Assembly: GCA_902509725.1 (NCBI GenBank)
Contig: CABWYI010000010.1
Span: forward strand, 1-22,619
DNA: 22,619 nucleotides
Reading direction: 5' to 3'
From: an uncultured Pelagibacteraceae bacterium
Lineage (GTDB): Bacteria > Pseudomonadota > Alphaproteobacteria > Pelagibacterales > Pelagibacteraceae
Positions 14,692-22,050 of this stretch are shown here, one piece after another. The position numbers and the translations under genes were made by a program. The stretch's first letter is position 1. Each line of letters opens with the position of its first letter. The notes under the pieces were generated by a model. The model was not told the origin of the DNA and did no database searches. It was given only the letters and a program-made list of their open reading frames with translations.

Positions 14692-15710
14692 TTTAATCCT
14701 TCATTGAAGTTATAACCATATTTTATGTTCATATTTTGAATTGCTTGACCAGCGCCACCCTTAATCAAATTATCTATTGTAGATAAGATAATTATCCTTT
14801 TTTTATTTCTAGTTCTGCAAGCGGATATAAAACAGTTATTAGTGTTTATTACATCATTTGTACTTAATGGGGTATCTATTTTGTGTATCTTAATAAAAAG
14901 ATCATTTTTATAAGTTTTTTTTAATACATTTAATACTTTCATAATCGATTGTCTTTTTTTTAAATCAACATAAATAGTTGTCAAGATACCTCTAAACATA
15001 GGTGTAAGATGTGGGGAAAATATAAAATCAACTTTAGATTTTGTATTTTTTTTTAATTCTTGATAAATTTCAGCGGTATGTCGATGGTAGTCCAGTCCAT
15101 AAGCACTAAGAGATTCATATAAATTTTTTTTTTTATATTTTTTGTGAACACCTCTCCCCGCTCCTGAATAACCAGATTTTGAGTCGATCACAATGTTATT
15201 AGCAGAAATAATATTATTTTTTATTAAAGGAATTAATGGCAAAAGTGCAGATGTTGGATAGCAACCTGGGCAACCAATGATATCAAAATTTTTTATTTTA
15301 TTTCTAGATATTTCTGGAAGTGCATAAATACTATTAACAATTTTTCTAGGTAGTTTATGCTTTATTTTGTACCACTTTTTAAATTCTTTTGGATCATCTA
15401 ATCTAAAATCTGCAGCTAAATCAATTAATGTATTTTTATTTAGTAAATGTTTTGATATTTCTTGTGCCTCTCCATAAGGCAAGGCTGTAAAAACTAAATC
15501 AACGTCTTTAAGAAGTTTATTATTAAATTTGATTATTCTAGGTAATTTATTAAAAATTGGTAATTTTTCATAATAAGAAAGTTTTCTTCCAACAGAAGAG
15601 TTTCCACATAGATATTTAATTTTGACATTCTTATGTTTAAGAAGACATTTAACAAGTTGAACACCAATATAACCTGTTGATCCAGCAATTAAAGCGTTAA
15701 GCTTAGGCAT
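14688..15710 (-). CDS. argC: N-acetyl-gamma-glutamyl-phosphate reductase
   Basis: The third enzyme of arginine synthesis, reducing N-acetylglutamyl phosphate to the semialdehyde with NADPH. The 340 residues show the nucleotide-binding AGSTGYIG (9-16), LVFTALPYGEA, LAADFRL, the catalytic cysteine C150 in GCPGCYPTS, the SGAGRG segment and the catalytic His in YHRHTAEI. Length fits the long type of ArgC. It follows rpsI with a 33-base gap, an arrangement (rplM-rpsI-argC) common in alphaproteobacteria. Confidence 0.96.
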   Translation of the reverse strand: MPKLNALIAGSTGYIGVQLVKCLLKHKNVKIKYLCGNSSVGRKLSYYEKLPIFNKLPRIIKFNNKLLKDVDLVFTALPYGEAQEISKHLLNKNTLIDLAADFRLDDPKEFKKWYKIKHKLPRKIVNSIYALPEISRNKIKNFDIIGCPGCYPTSALLPLIPLIKNNIISANNIVIDSKSGYSGAGRGVHKKYKKKNLYESLSAYGLDYHRHTAEIYQELKKNTKSKVDFIFSPHLTPMFRGILTTIYVDLKKRQSIMKVLNVLKKTYKNDLFIKIHKIDTPLSTNDVINTNNCFISACRTRNKKRIIILSTIDNLIKGGAGQAIQNMNIKYGYNFNEGLK

Positions 15711-15743
15711 TATATATTATAGCAGTTAAAAATTAAAAAAAAA

Positions 15744-16181
15744 TTATCTTTTAGAAAACTGGAAGCTTCTTCTTGCTTTTTTCCTGCCAGGTTTTTTTCT
15801 CTCAACGGCCCTAGAATCTCTCGTAGTTAATTTTTCAGATTTAAGAGTTGATTTAAATGATTCGTCAAACATTACCAATGCTTTTGAGATACCGTGAACC
15901 ATTGCTCCTGCTTGACCTGTCGGGCCACCACCTTTTACACTACATCTTACATCGTAGTCTGTAGCTTGATTAATCATTTCAAAAGGTCTTGTAATTTGCA
16001 TTTTGTGATTTTCGTTAACAAAATACTTATCAAATAATTTACCATTAACGTAAATCTTTCCAGTTCCTTTTTTTACCCAAACTTTTGCTATAGAAGTTTT
16101 TCGTCTTCCTGTTGCATATTTGCTATCTTTAAAATCTAATTTGATTTTAGATGTTTTAATATTTTCAACTGTGTTTTCCAT
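15744..16181 (-). CDS. rpsI: Small-subunit ribosomal protein uS9
   Basis: The 145-residue product has the uS9 features YATGRRKTSIAKVWVKKGTGKIYVNGK-like sequence near residue 22, GGGPTGQAGAMVHGISKAL in the middle, and the basic tail ending ...KARRSFQFSKR that reaches the P-site tRNA. About 15 extra residues precede the conserved core, as in some alphaproteobacteria. It starts 3 bases after the rplM stop. Confidence 0.98.
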   Translation of the reverse strand: MENTVENIKTSKIKLDFKDSKYATGRRKTSIAKVWVKKGTGKIYVNGKLFDKYFVNENHKMQITRPFEMINQATDYDVRCSVKGGGPTGQAGAMVHGISKALVMFDESFKSTLKSEKLTTRDSRAVERKKPGRKKARRSFQFSKR

Positions 16182-16184
16182 AAT

Positions 16185-16643
16185 CTAATTTTTAATTATA
16201 TTTTTAGAATTTAATTTATTTAACTCAATTATTTTAGGATTTTGAGCAGTATGAGGATGGTCACTACCCATATAAATCTTAAGCTTAGTTAACTGTTTTT
16301 TTCCAAGAACACCACCTGGAAGCATCCTTTTAACAGCAAGTTTTAAAACTTCGCCTGGTTTTTTGTTATGAAGTTTTTCAGGGGTTGTCTCTTTGATTCC
16401 ACCCGGGTGTCCCGTATGTCTAAAATATTTCTTATTCTGAAATTTTTTTCCTGTAAATTTTATTTGTTCAATATTTTTGACAACAACAAAATCACCATCA
16501 TCCATATGTGGGGTATAAGATGTTTTGTTTTTTCCTCTAATTATCTTAGAAATAATTGTAGCCAACCTACCCACCACAGCATTCTTCGCATCAATCTCAT
16601 ACCAATCTGAATTTAATTGGTCTTTTTTAAGGAATTTTGTCAT
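16185..16643 (-). CDS. rplM: Large-subunit ribosomal protein uL13
   Basis: The 152-residue protein carries WYEIDAKNAVVGRLAT (14-29), DDGDFVVVKN, YFRHTGHPGG and the signature VKRMLPGGVLGKKQL, with the C-terminal YMGSDHPHTAQNP. First gene of a minus-strand operon that runs through rpsI, argC, a lipoprotein, hom and two glycosyltransferases. Its upstream region is shared with the divergent riboswitch-controlled metY. Confidence 0.98.
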   Translation of the reverse strand: MTKFLKKDQLNSDWYEIDAKNAVVGRLATIISKIIRGKNKTSYTPHMDDGDFVVVKNIEQIKFTGKKFQNKKYFRHTGHPGGIKETTPEKLHNKKPGEVLKLAVKRMLPGGVLGKKQLTKLKIYMGSDHPHTAQNPKIIELNKLNSKNIIKN

Positions 16644-16653
16644 TGTGCCAGGA

Positions 16654-16681
16654 TTAATACTATTAATAACTATAATGTCAA
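16654..16681 (-). promoter_or_regulatory. Putative promoter of the rplM operon
   Basis: On the minus strand a perfect -35 TTGACA (16681-16676) is followed after 16 bases by TATTAA (16659-16654). Transcription would start only a few bases before the rplM ATG, giving an almost leaderless mRNA, which is why confidence is moderate. Confidence 0.4.
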
Positions 16682-16693
16682 TTTGATATTTAT

Positions 16694-16722
16694 ATTGTTT
16701 TAAGCTGTTATTTTGTTATATT
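16694..16722 (+). promoter_or_regulatory. Putative promoter of the metY riboswitch transcript
   Basis: A -10-like TATATT (16717-16722) lies just before the first aptamer, so RNA would begin close to 16729 or slightly earlier. The -35 region (TTGTTT at 16695-16700, spacer 16) matches poorly. The position of the riboswitch argues for a promoter here more than the boxes do. Confidence 0.35.
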
Positions 16723-16724
16723 AA

Positions 16725-16768
16725 TCCTGCCGATTTGATCCTATTGCGGGCATAACTGCTAAACAGGA
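16725..16768 (+). promoter_or_regulatory. SAM-II riboswitch (first of tandem)
   Basis: The segment fits the SAM-II pattern of a short stem, an AU-rich loop and a 3' strand making a pseudoknot. The loop GATTTGATCCTATTGC (16732-16747) parallels the conserved GAUUU...UAUUGC of SAM-II, and the 3' part TGCTAAACAGGA (16757-16768) parallels GCUAAAAAGG. P1 can form as TGCC/GGCA (16728-16731 with 16749-16752) or CCTGC/GCGGG. TCCT (16738-16741) in the loop can pair with AGGA (16765-16768). SAM-II binds S-adenosylmethionine and lowers expression of methionine genes. It lies upstream of a SAM-V aptamer and metY. Confidence 0.72.
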
Positions 16769-16791
16769 AATTTCATAACATAATCGGTAGG
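16726..16791 (+). promoter_or_regulatory. Alternative long hairpin competing with both SAM aptamers
   Basis: CCTGCCGATT (16726-16735) can pair along all ten positions (one G-T) with AATCGGTAGG (16782-16791). The 5' arm contains the 5' strand of SAM-II P1 and the start of its binding loop; the 3' arm contains the first bases of SAM-V P1. The hairpin is therefore exclusive with both ligand-bound forms. No T run follows, so it does not look like a terminator. Confidence 0.5.
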
Positions 16792-16843
16792 CATTTGAAC
16801 TGTATTGTGCGCCTTACATAAAGTTAAAGCACTAAAAAAGGAG
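16788..16843 (+). promoter_or_regulatory. SAM-V riboswitch (second of tandem), overlapping the metY ribosome binding site
   Basis: The conserved core ATTTGAACTGTATTGTGC (16793-16810) is enclosed by P1 GGC/GCC (16790-16792 with 16811-16813, extendable by TA/TA around a bulged T). GTGC (16807-16810) pairs with GCAC (16829-16832) in the pseudoknot, and CTAAAAAAGGAG follows. The Shine-Dalgarno AAGGAG (16838-16843), 5 bases from the ATG, lies at the 3' end of the aptamer, so SAM binding should hide it and stop translation. The SAM-V class was found in 'Ca. Pelagibacter ubique' and marine metagenomes, including in tandem after SAM-II. Confidence 0.85.
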
Positions 16844-16848
16844 TAATA

Positions 16849-18177
16849 ATGAGTACAAAAAGAAATAACCCTGAAACAATAGCTATTCATGGGGGTGATT
16901 ATAGAAGTGATCCAGCAACTAATGCAGTAGCTGTTCCTATCTATAGAACTACATCATATCAATTCAATAGTGTTGAACATGCAGCAAACCTGTTTGCATT
17001 AAAAGAGTTTGGTAACATTTATACTAGAATAATGAACCCTACGAATGATGTATTAGAAAAAAGAATTGCAGCTCTTGAAGGAGGTTTGGCTTGTTTAACA
17101 GTAGCATCAGGACAAACGGCATCTACATTTGCTGTTTTAAATGTTGCTCAAGCAGGAGATAATATTGTGAGCTCAACAGATCTTTATGGAGGAACTGTAT
17201 CTTTATTTACCCATACGTTAAGCAAACTTGGTATTGAAATAAGATATGCGGATCCAAAAGATCCAAAAAACTTTGAAAAAGTTATAGATGATAAAACTAG
17301 AGCCTTTTATGGTGAAACTTTACCCAATCCATATTTAAGAGTTTTTCCAATTAAAGAGGTTTCTGACATAGGCAAGAAATACAATATACCATTAATAATG
17401 GATAATACAGCAGCTCCCGTAATTTGTAAGCCAATAGAACATGGGGCGGCAGTGGTTATTCACTCATTAACCAAATATATAGGAGGCCATGGTACAGCTA
17501 TAGCAGGTAGTATTGTCGATAGCGGTAATTTTGACTGGACAGCAGATCCAAAAAGACAACCCTTATTTAATGAACCAGATGCAAGTTATGGAGGAGCTGT
17601 TTGGGGAAAAGTCGTGCCTGAACTTACAGGTGCCAACATCCCCTTTGCTGTTAGAGCAAGAGTTTGTTTATTAAGGGACCTTGGTTCAGCCTGTTCACCT
17701 GATAACGCATTTGCAATTATTCAAGGTCTAGAGACAGTTGCTCTTCGAATGAAGCAGCATTGCGAAAATGCTGATAAAGTGGTTAAATTTCTAAAGAAAC
17801 ATAATGAAGTTGCAAAAGTTATTTATTCGACTGAGCATGACAAATCAATAACTGATAGAGCTAAAAAATATCTTAAAGGTGGAAACGGACCTATGGTTGG
17901 TATTGAATTAAAAGGTGGTTTTGAATCTGGTAAAAGATTTATAGAGTCTTTAAAGATGTTTTATCATGTTGCAAATATTGGTGATGCTAGAAGTTTAGCT
18001 ATTCATCCAGCAAGTACAACTCATAGTCAACTAAATGACGAACAGTTAGCAGCATCTGGAGTTACTCAAAGTTATGTTCGTTTATGCATTGGTTTAGAAC
18101 ACATTGATGATATTATCGAAGATCTAGATCAAGCATTGAACAAATCTTCAAAAGGTAATTTAAAAGCTGTTAGTTAG
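16849..18177 (+). CDS. metY: O-acetylhomoserine sulfhydrylase (MetY-type PLP enzyme)
   Basis: A 442-residue member of the Cys/Met-metabolism PLP family. It joins O-acetylhomoserine to sulfide (giving homocysteine) or methanethiol (giving methionine). Seen are NPETIAIHGG (7-16), YTRIMNPTNDVLEKR with the cofactor-phosphate Tyr59/Arg60, ASGQTA, DLYGGT (111-116), the PLP-contacting D185 in IMDNT and the Schiff-base lysine K209 in HSLTKYIGGHGT. The long insert with PDASYGGAVWG and the length of about 430-440 fit MetY rather than MetB or MetZ (about 380-400). The strong SAM riboswitch leader fits a methionine gene. It is a single-gene unit converging with ctaA, overlapping it by 8 bases. Confidence 0.93.
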   Translation: MSTKRNNPETIAIHGGDYRSDPATNAVAVPIYRTTSYQFNSVEHAANLFALKEFGNIYTRIMNPTNDVLEKRIAALEGGLACLTVASGQTASTFAVLNVAQAGDNIVSSTDLYGGTVSLFTHTLSKLGIEIRYADPKDPKNFEKVIDDKTRAFYGETLPNPYLRVFPIKEVSDIGKKYNIPLIMDNTAAPVICKPIEHGAAVVIHSLTKYIGGHGTAIAGSIVDSGNFDWTADPKRQPLFNEPDASYGGAVWGKVVPELTGANIPFAVRARVCLLRDLGSACSPDNAFAIIQGLETVALRMKQHCENADKVVKFLKKHNEVAKVIYSTEHDKSITDRAKKYLKGGNGPMVGIELKGGFESGKRFIESLKMFYHVANIGDARSLAIHPASTTHSQLNDEQLAASGVTQSYVRLCIGLEHIDDIIEDLDQALNKSSKGNLKAVS

Positions 18178-19186
18178 TGTCCGTGTTCATATAAAAAAAA
18201 TAAACACATGAACTAACCAAAAAAATTGAACTTATCTGGTGCATAGATGCAATGTAAATCTGTGCACCATAAATGATTGTGATGATACCTAAAATAATTT
18301 GTAAAATTATAAAAAAGCCTAATAAATTTACAGATAAATATAATCCACTAAATTTATTTCTATAAACTTTAAAAAAAATGAATAAGTAGAATATACCAAT
18401 AATATAAGCTAAATTCCTATGAATAAATTGAGCTAAAGATGGATCGCTAAAAGCTGATAACTTAAACAAATTTGATAAATCATTGTCATTTGGAAAATAT
18501 GTTTCTCCCATAAAAGGCCATGAATTATAAATTTTACCAGCATCCATCCCAGAAACAAAAGCACCTATTGTGATCTGTAAAAAAATTAGAATTAAGAAAA
18601 AAAAAGGAATTAACGGATTAATCTTTTTAAATACATTTTTATTATGCTTTATTTTAAGATAATTCCAAAAAATTAAGGATAGTATTAAAAAAGCGATCAG
18701 TAAATGAACGGAGAGTCTAAAGTGACTTACGTCAATTCTATCAACCAAACCACTGCTTACCATGTACCAGCCTACGAAACCTTGAAAACAAATTAATAAG
18801 AAAATAAAATAAAAATTTAATAACTTGGAAATTTTTATCTTAAAAGAAAAGTATATAAGTGGGATTATAAACATAATACCTATTAATCTTCCAAGAAAAC
18901 GATGACCCCACTCCCACCAGAAAATTACTTTAAATTCTTGTATAGACATTTCAAAATTTTGAAGTTTGAATTCCGGAATTTCTTTATAAAGATTAAAATA
19001 TAGTACCCAGTCATCGTGATTTATTGGTGGAATAAGGCCTGAAAATAATTGCCATTTTGTAATTGAAAGACCTGAGTCAGTGAGCCTGGTAAGACCACCA
19101 ATAATTATCATAAGTGATATAATCCAAAACATCGAAATTAACCAAGTTGATAATTGATTATTAATTTTTGGATTTAATGTATACAT
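18170..19186 (-). CDS. ctaA: Heme A synthase (COX15/CtaA type)
   Basis: An inner-membrane enzyme that oxidises the C8 methyl of heme O to the formyl group of heme A for cytochrome c oxidase. The 338 residues have eight predicted helices in two four-helix halves. Signatures are GGLTRLTDSGLSITKWQ (30-46), WEWGHRFLGR with H95, the paired His of the first half H155/H161 (VSHFRLSVHLLIA), GAFVSGMDAGKIYNSWP (208-224), H256 in FIHRNLAY and H316 in SMHQISS. The long form with the GLTRLT motif marks the alphaproteobacterial/mitochondrial COX15 branch. It is divergent from chorismate mutase across 43 bases. Confidence 0.95.
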   Translation of the reverse strand: MYTLNPKINNQLSTWLISMFWIISLMIIIGGLTRLTDSGLSITKWQLFSGLIPPINHDDWVLYFNLYKEIPEFKLQNFEMSIQEFKVIFWWEWGHRFLGRLIGIMFIIPLIYFSFKIKISKLLNFYFIFLLICFQGFVGWYMVSSGLVDRIDVSHFRLSVHLLIAFLILSLIFWNYLKIKHNKNVFKKINPLIPFFFLILIFLQITIGAFVSGMDAGKIYNSWPFMGETYFPNDNDLSNLFKLSAFSDPSLAQFIHRNLAYIIGIFYLFIFFKVYRNKFSGLYLSVNLLGFFIILQIILGIITIIYGAQIYIASMHQISSIFLVSSCVYFFYMNTDTN

Positions 19187-19209
19187 ACTCGGATAAATAT
19201 AATAATTTT

Positions 19210-19215
19210 TATAAT
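19210..19215 (+). promoter_or_regulatory. Putative -10 box of the chorismate mutase gene
   Basis: A perfect TATAAT sits 14 bases before the ATG in the 43-base divergent gap between ctaA and the chorismate mutase gene. No clear -35 box was found, and the gap is almost pure A/T. Confidence 0.3.
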
Positions 19216-19229
19216 ATCCAAATATATAA

Positions 19230-19520
19230 ATGTCGCCTTTAAAAAGAAAAAAACTGAGTAAAATAAGATTAGAGCTAGATAAACTTGATAATTCTTTAAT
19301 TAAGTTAATTAAGAAAAGAACTAATTTAGTTAAAAAAGTCTTAGCCCTTAAAGAAAAAAAAAATCAAATAGTAGATCAAAAAAGGATCAGATTAATATTA
19401 AAAAATATAAGAAAAAAATCATTAATTAATAACATCGACCCCAAAATAACGTCTCGCATTTGGAAAAATATGATATTTTCTTATATCGATTTTGAAAAGA
19501 GAAATTTTAAAAAAAAATAA
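19230..19520 (+). CDS. Chorismate mutase, AroQ type (small helical form)
   Basis: A 96-residue all-helical protein resembling stand-alone AroQ-type chorismate mutases, which turn chorismate into prephenate for phenylalanine and tyrosine. The first long helix has IRLELDKLDNSLIKLIKKRTNLVKKVLALK, corresponding to the family's R..ID..D..L..L...R......I...K pattern, followed by the second helix starting QIVDQKRIRLILKNI (the D..RE..VL position) and a third with RIWKNMIFSYIDFEK. The conserved basic residues of the active site can be placed, but the sequence is divergent. It converges directly on rpmG with no base between the stop codons. Confidence 0.75.
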   Translation: MSPLKRKKLSKIRLELDKLDNSLIKLIKKRTNLVKKVLALKEKKNQIVDQKRIRLILKNIRKKSLINNIDPKITSRIWKNMIFSYIDFEKRNFKKK

Positions 19521-19712
19521 TTATTTACTATGAGGGGGAAGTTTTTTTTCAACAAACATCTCATGTTTTCGTGTTGAAGGGTTATATTTTTTAGCTTTTA
19601 ATTTAACTTTGGCCTTTTCTCCACCCGCAGGTTTTTTAACATAATAAAAAAAAGAACTATCAGGTTTTGCTTCCGGAACTAATCTAACCTTAATATGTGT
19701 TTTTTTTGCCAT
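19521..19712 (-). CDS. rpmG: Large-subunit ribosomal protein bL33
   Basis: A 63-residue basic protein with the bL33 pattern THIKVRLVPEA, SSFFYYVKKP, KLKAKKYNPSTRKHEMFVEKKLPP. The zinc-binding cysteines of the C+ type are absent, as usual in alphaproteobacteria. It follows the MerR gene by one base on the minus strand. Confidence 0.94.
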   Translation of the reverse strand: MAKKTHIKVRLVPEAKPDSSFFYYVKKPAGGEKAKVKLKAKKYNPSTRKHEMFVEKKLPPHSK

Positions 19713-19713
19713 T

Positions 19714-20082
19714 TTATTTTAAATTTTTTAATGTTTTAACTAAATTTGAAATTTTGATAAGTTTTTTTTTCAAATTATCAGCTTTTATAGAATTATTTAG
19801 GGTTTCGTCAAGTTTTAAAGTTTTACTATTTAGTATTTTTTTTACTCCATTAATAGTCATACCTTGATCTTTTAAAAGAAAATGAACTTTTTTTAAAACT
19901 TGAATGCTTTTTTCATCATAATATCTTCTATTACCATTTAAAATTTTTGGCTTAATTTGCTTAAATTCTTTTTCCCAAAATCGTAGTGTATGGGTAGGAA
20001 TAGAATTCTTATTTTTCGATTTAAGCCCAAGCAATTTTACCACTTCTCCTATTGTTTTATACGAACTATTATCTTTATTCAT
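19714..20082 (-). CDS. MerR-family transcriptional regulator
   Basis: A 122-residue protein with an N-terminal winged helix typical of MerR: YKTIGEVVKLLGL (helix-turn-helix, 8-20), THTLRFWEKEFKQIKP (31-46) and GNRRYYDEKSIQVLKKVHFLLKDQGMTINGVKKIL (50-84). The C-terminal lysine-rich helix probably dimerises; no effector domain or metal-binding cysteines are seen. A MerR gene just after ihfA is a conserved feature of many alphaproteobacteria, but its targets are not known to me. It overlaps ihfA by 8 bases. Confidence 0.9.
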   Translation of the reverse strand: MNKDNSSYKTIGEVVKLLGLKSKNKNSIPTHTLRFWEKEFKQIKPKILNGNRRYYDEKSIQVLKKVHFLLKDQGMTINGVKKILNSKTLKLDETLNNSIKADNLKKKLIKISNLVKTLKNLK

Positions 20083-20374
20083 TGTTAGAAAAATTAATTA
20101 ACTCTTTAAATTCCCTAGACGCTTTAAACAAAACAACATTTCTTTCTGAAATTTTTTTTTCTTCTTTGGTTTTAGGATTTCTTCCAGTTCTAGATTTTTT
20201 AGATCTAATTGAAAAAGTACCAAATTTTGATATTTTTATTTTTTTTTCATTTTTTAAACTTTCCACAATTAAGTAAAAAAATTCATCTATTAAGTTTTCT
20301 GAAATTTGTTTTGAGAAGCCAATTTGCATGTATATTGTATTAATTAAATCTTTCTTCGTTAAATTAACTCTCAT
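20075..20374 (-). CDS. ihfA: Integration host factor subunit alpha
   Basis: A 99-residue member of the HU/IHF family of DNA-bending proteins. It has the N-terminal TKKDLINTIYMQIGFSK, the central KISKFGTFSIRSK and the arm GRNPKTKEEKKISERNVVLFKAS (64-86) with the intercalating proline P67. The alpha assignment rests on the KIS-R-VV-F arm pattern and on the neighbours plsX and merR. IHF bends DNA in recombination and transcription. Its stop codon overlaps merR, and plsX lies 3 bases upstream. Confidence 0.85.
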   Translation of the reverse strand: MRVNLTKKDLINTIYMQIGFSKQISENLIDEFFYLIVESLKNEKKIKISKFGTFSIRSKKSRTGRNPKTKEEKKISERNVVLFKASREFKELINFSNNE

Positions 20375-20377
20375 TTA

Positions 20378-21379
20378 TTAAATATTGTTTTTAATTTTAT
20401 CAATTAAATGATTTCTAATAATACGGTTACAAACATCTAAAGAGTTAGAAAAACCAATATAGTCTGTTCCGCCATGACTCTTTACAACAGGAGCATCCAA
20501 TCCAATAAATATTGCTCCATTATATAATCTTGGATCTAATCTTTTTTTAAATTTATTAAGATTTGAAAAATTTAATAATGATGAAATTTTTCCCAACAAA
20601 GAACCTCCGAGAGCTTTTTTTAGTTCTTGTATTATAAAGTTTGATGTTCCTTCGGCGGTTTTTAAAGCTACATTTCCTGTAAAACCATCTGAAACAATTA
20701 CGTTTACCTCGCCATTCATAAGTTCGTTACCTTCTATATAACCAGCAAAATTAAAATTATTCTTTTTTTTTTCATTTAAAATCTGAAAAGTTTCTTTTAT
20801 TATTTCATTTCCTTTTAACTCCTCTGATCCAATATTTAATAAAGCCACGGTAGGATTTTCGAATGGATATAAAGATTTATAAAGAGAAGCACCCATTATA
20901 GAAAAATCTAAAAGATTTTTCGAGCTGCATTCAATATTCGCACCAAGATCCAAAACAACACTCATACCTTTTTTATTTGGCCATAAAGCTGATAAGGCTG
21001 GTTTATCAATACTTTCAATCATCTTTAAATTTAGTTTAGAAATAACTAATAATGCACCTGTATTACCGGCCGAGATAACAATATCTGACTCTTTTTTTTT
21101 TACACTTTCAATTGATAGCCACATACTAGTATTTTTTCCCCTTTTAGCTGCCTCTAACGGACTATCTGTACTTTTTACAATGTTGGGTGTGTCAATTATT
21201 TCATAAAAACTTTTATCTACATCATTTTTTATAATTTCTTCAATTTCATTTTTATTTCCAAAAATTTTAAAAAAATTTTCTTTATTGGACTTATGATTAT
21301 GTATTATTCCATCAATAATTTTTTTTGGGGAACCATCTCCTCCCATTGCATCAACTGCAATCTTAATTAGATTTGACAT
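20378..21379 (-). CDS. plsX: Phosphate acyltransferase PlsX
   Basis: A peripheral membrane enzyme that makes acyl-phosphate from acyl-ACP for phospholipid synthesis. The 333 residues have the start KIAVDAMGGDGSPKKIIDG, DSPLEAAKRGKNTSMWLS, SAGNTGALL (about 104-112), VLDLGANIECSS, NIGSEELKGNE, FAGYIEGNE, VIVSDGFTGNVALKTAEG and the final GLDAPVVKSHGG. Length is normal. It sits 18 bases after rpmF. The gene that usually follows it, fabH, is not here; ihfA follows after 3 bases. Confidence 0.96.
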   Translation of the reverse strand: MSNLIKIAVDAMGGDGSPKKIIDGIIHNHKSNKENFFKIFGNKNEIEEIIKNDVDKSFYEIIDTPNIVKSTDSPLEAAKRGKNTSMWLSIESVKKKESDIVISAGNTGALLVISKLNLKMIESIDKPALSALWPNKKGMSVVLDLGANIECSSKNLLDFSIMGASLYKSLYPFENPTVALLNIGSEELKGNEIIKETFQILNEKKKNNFNFAGYIEGNELMNGEVNVIVSDGFTGNVALKTAEGTSNFIIQELKKALGGSLLGKISSLLNFSNLNKFKKRLDPRLYNGAIFIGLDAPVVKSHGGTDYIGFSNSLDVCNRIIRNHLIDKIKNNI

Positions 21380-21397
21380 TAATTGATTTTAATTTAT

Positions 21398-21580
21398 TTA
21401 TTCCTTTGGGTCTATAACTTGACGGCCCTTATACATGCCTGTTTTTAAATCTAAATGATGCGACAGTCTATATTCACCAGATTTTTTGTCCTCTATTACG
21501 TTTTTAGCAGAGAATCTCATGTTCTTTGCTCTTCTCATTCCAGTTCTAGACGGAGTTTGTTTACGTTTTGGTACAGCCAT
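21398..21580 (-). CDS. rpmF: Large-subunit ribosomal protein bL32
   Basis: A 60-residue protein starting [18 protein letters not shown], the hallmark bL32 N-terminus, with [20 protein letters not shown] in the C-terminal half. Zinc cysteines are absent as in many alphaproteobacteria. The pair rpmF-plsX is widely conserved. Confidence 0.96.
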   Translation of the reverse strand: MAVPKRKQTPSRTGMRRAKNMRFSAKNVIEDKKSGEYRLSHHLDLKTGMYKGRQVIDPKE

Positions 21581-21582
21581 AA

Positions 21583-22050
21583 TTACTCGTTACTTACACT
21601 TTTTAAATAAGAATTCAAAGTTTTATTTTTAAGATTATGATAAAAATTATCAAAATAATCGACTAAATAATCATTTTTTTCAAAATTTTCAGTAAAAATA
21701 GAAATTTTATTTTGTTTTTCAGAGGTACTTAAATTATCCCAAAAATGTATTTCCGAGACTATTGAGTGAAATAAATTTATATAATCCTTCATTTTTTTGT
21801 TAATTGATTGATCTCCATAGCCAATTTCTCTAATACTGAGCTCTAGCTGTCTAAAACTAAGATCATAAATATCTTGTAAAATCTTCGTATTATTTTTGTT
21901 TTTAAAAGTTTTTAAAAAAAAAGCAAAGTGAATTAAGTATAAAACAAGTCTGTCGTAAAAAACGTCTTGTTTATTAAGACCTTTGTAAAGAGATTTATTA
22001 GTAGTTAATTGGATTAAATTATTATAAATGTTTATGTAATTATTATTCAT
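21583..22050 (-). CDS. Ubiquinol-cytochrome c chaperone family protein (CBP3-like)
   Basis: A 155-residue protein of the family of mitochondrial CBP3/UQCC1, which helps assemble the cytochrome bc1 complex. Family-like parts are [41 protein letters not shown] at the N-terminus, [37 protein letters not shown] in the centre, and a variable C-terminus. The best start is the ATG at 22050-22048 ([11 protein letters not shown]); a longer frame to 22107 exists but would run into bamE and adds an unlikely hydrophobic stretch. Location opposite bamE and upstream of rpmF/plsX is the conserved alphaproteobacterial setting, usually with a DUF177 (YceD) gene between, which is missing here. Confidence 0.8.
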   Translation of the reverse strand: MNNNYINIYNNLIQLTTNKSLYKGLNKQDVFYDRLVLYLIHFAFFLKTFKNKNNTKILQDIYDLSFRQLELSIREIGYGDQSINKKMKDYINLFHSIVSEIHFWDNLSTSEKQNKISIFTENFEKNDYLVDYFDNFYHNLKNKTLNSYLKSVSNE

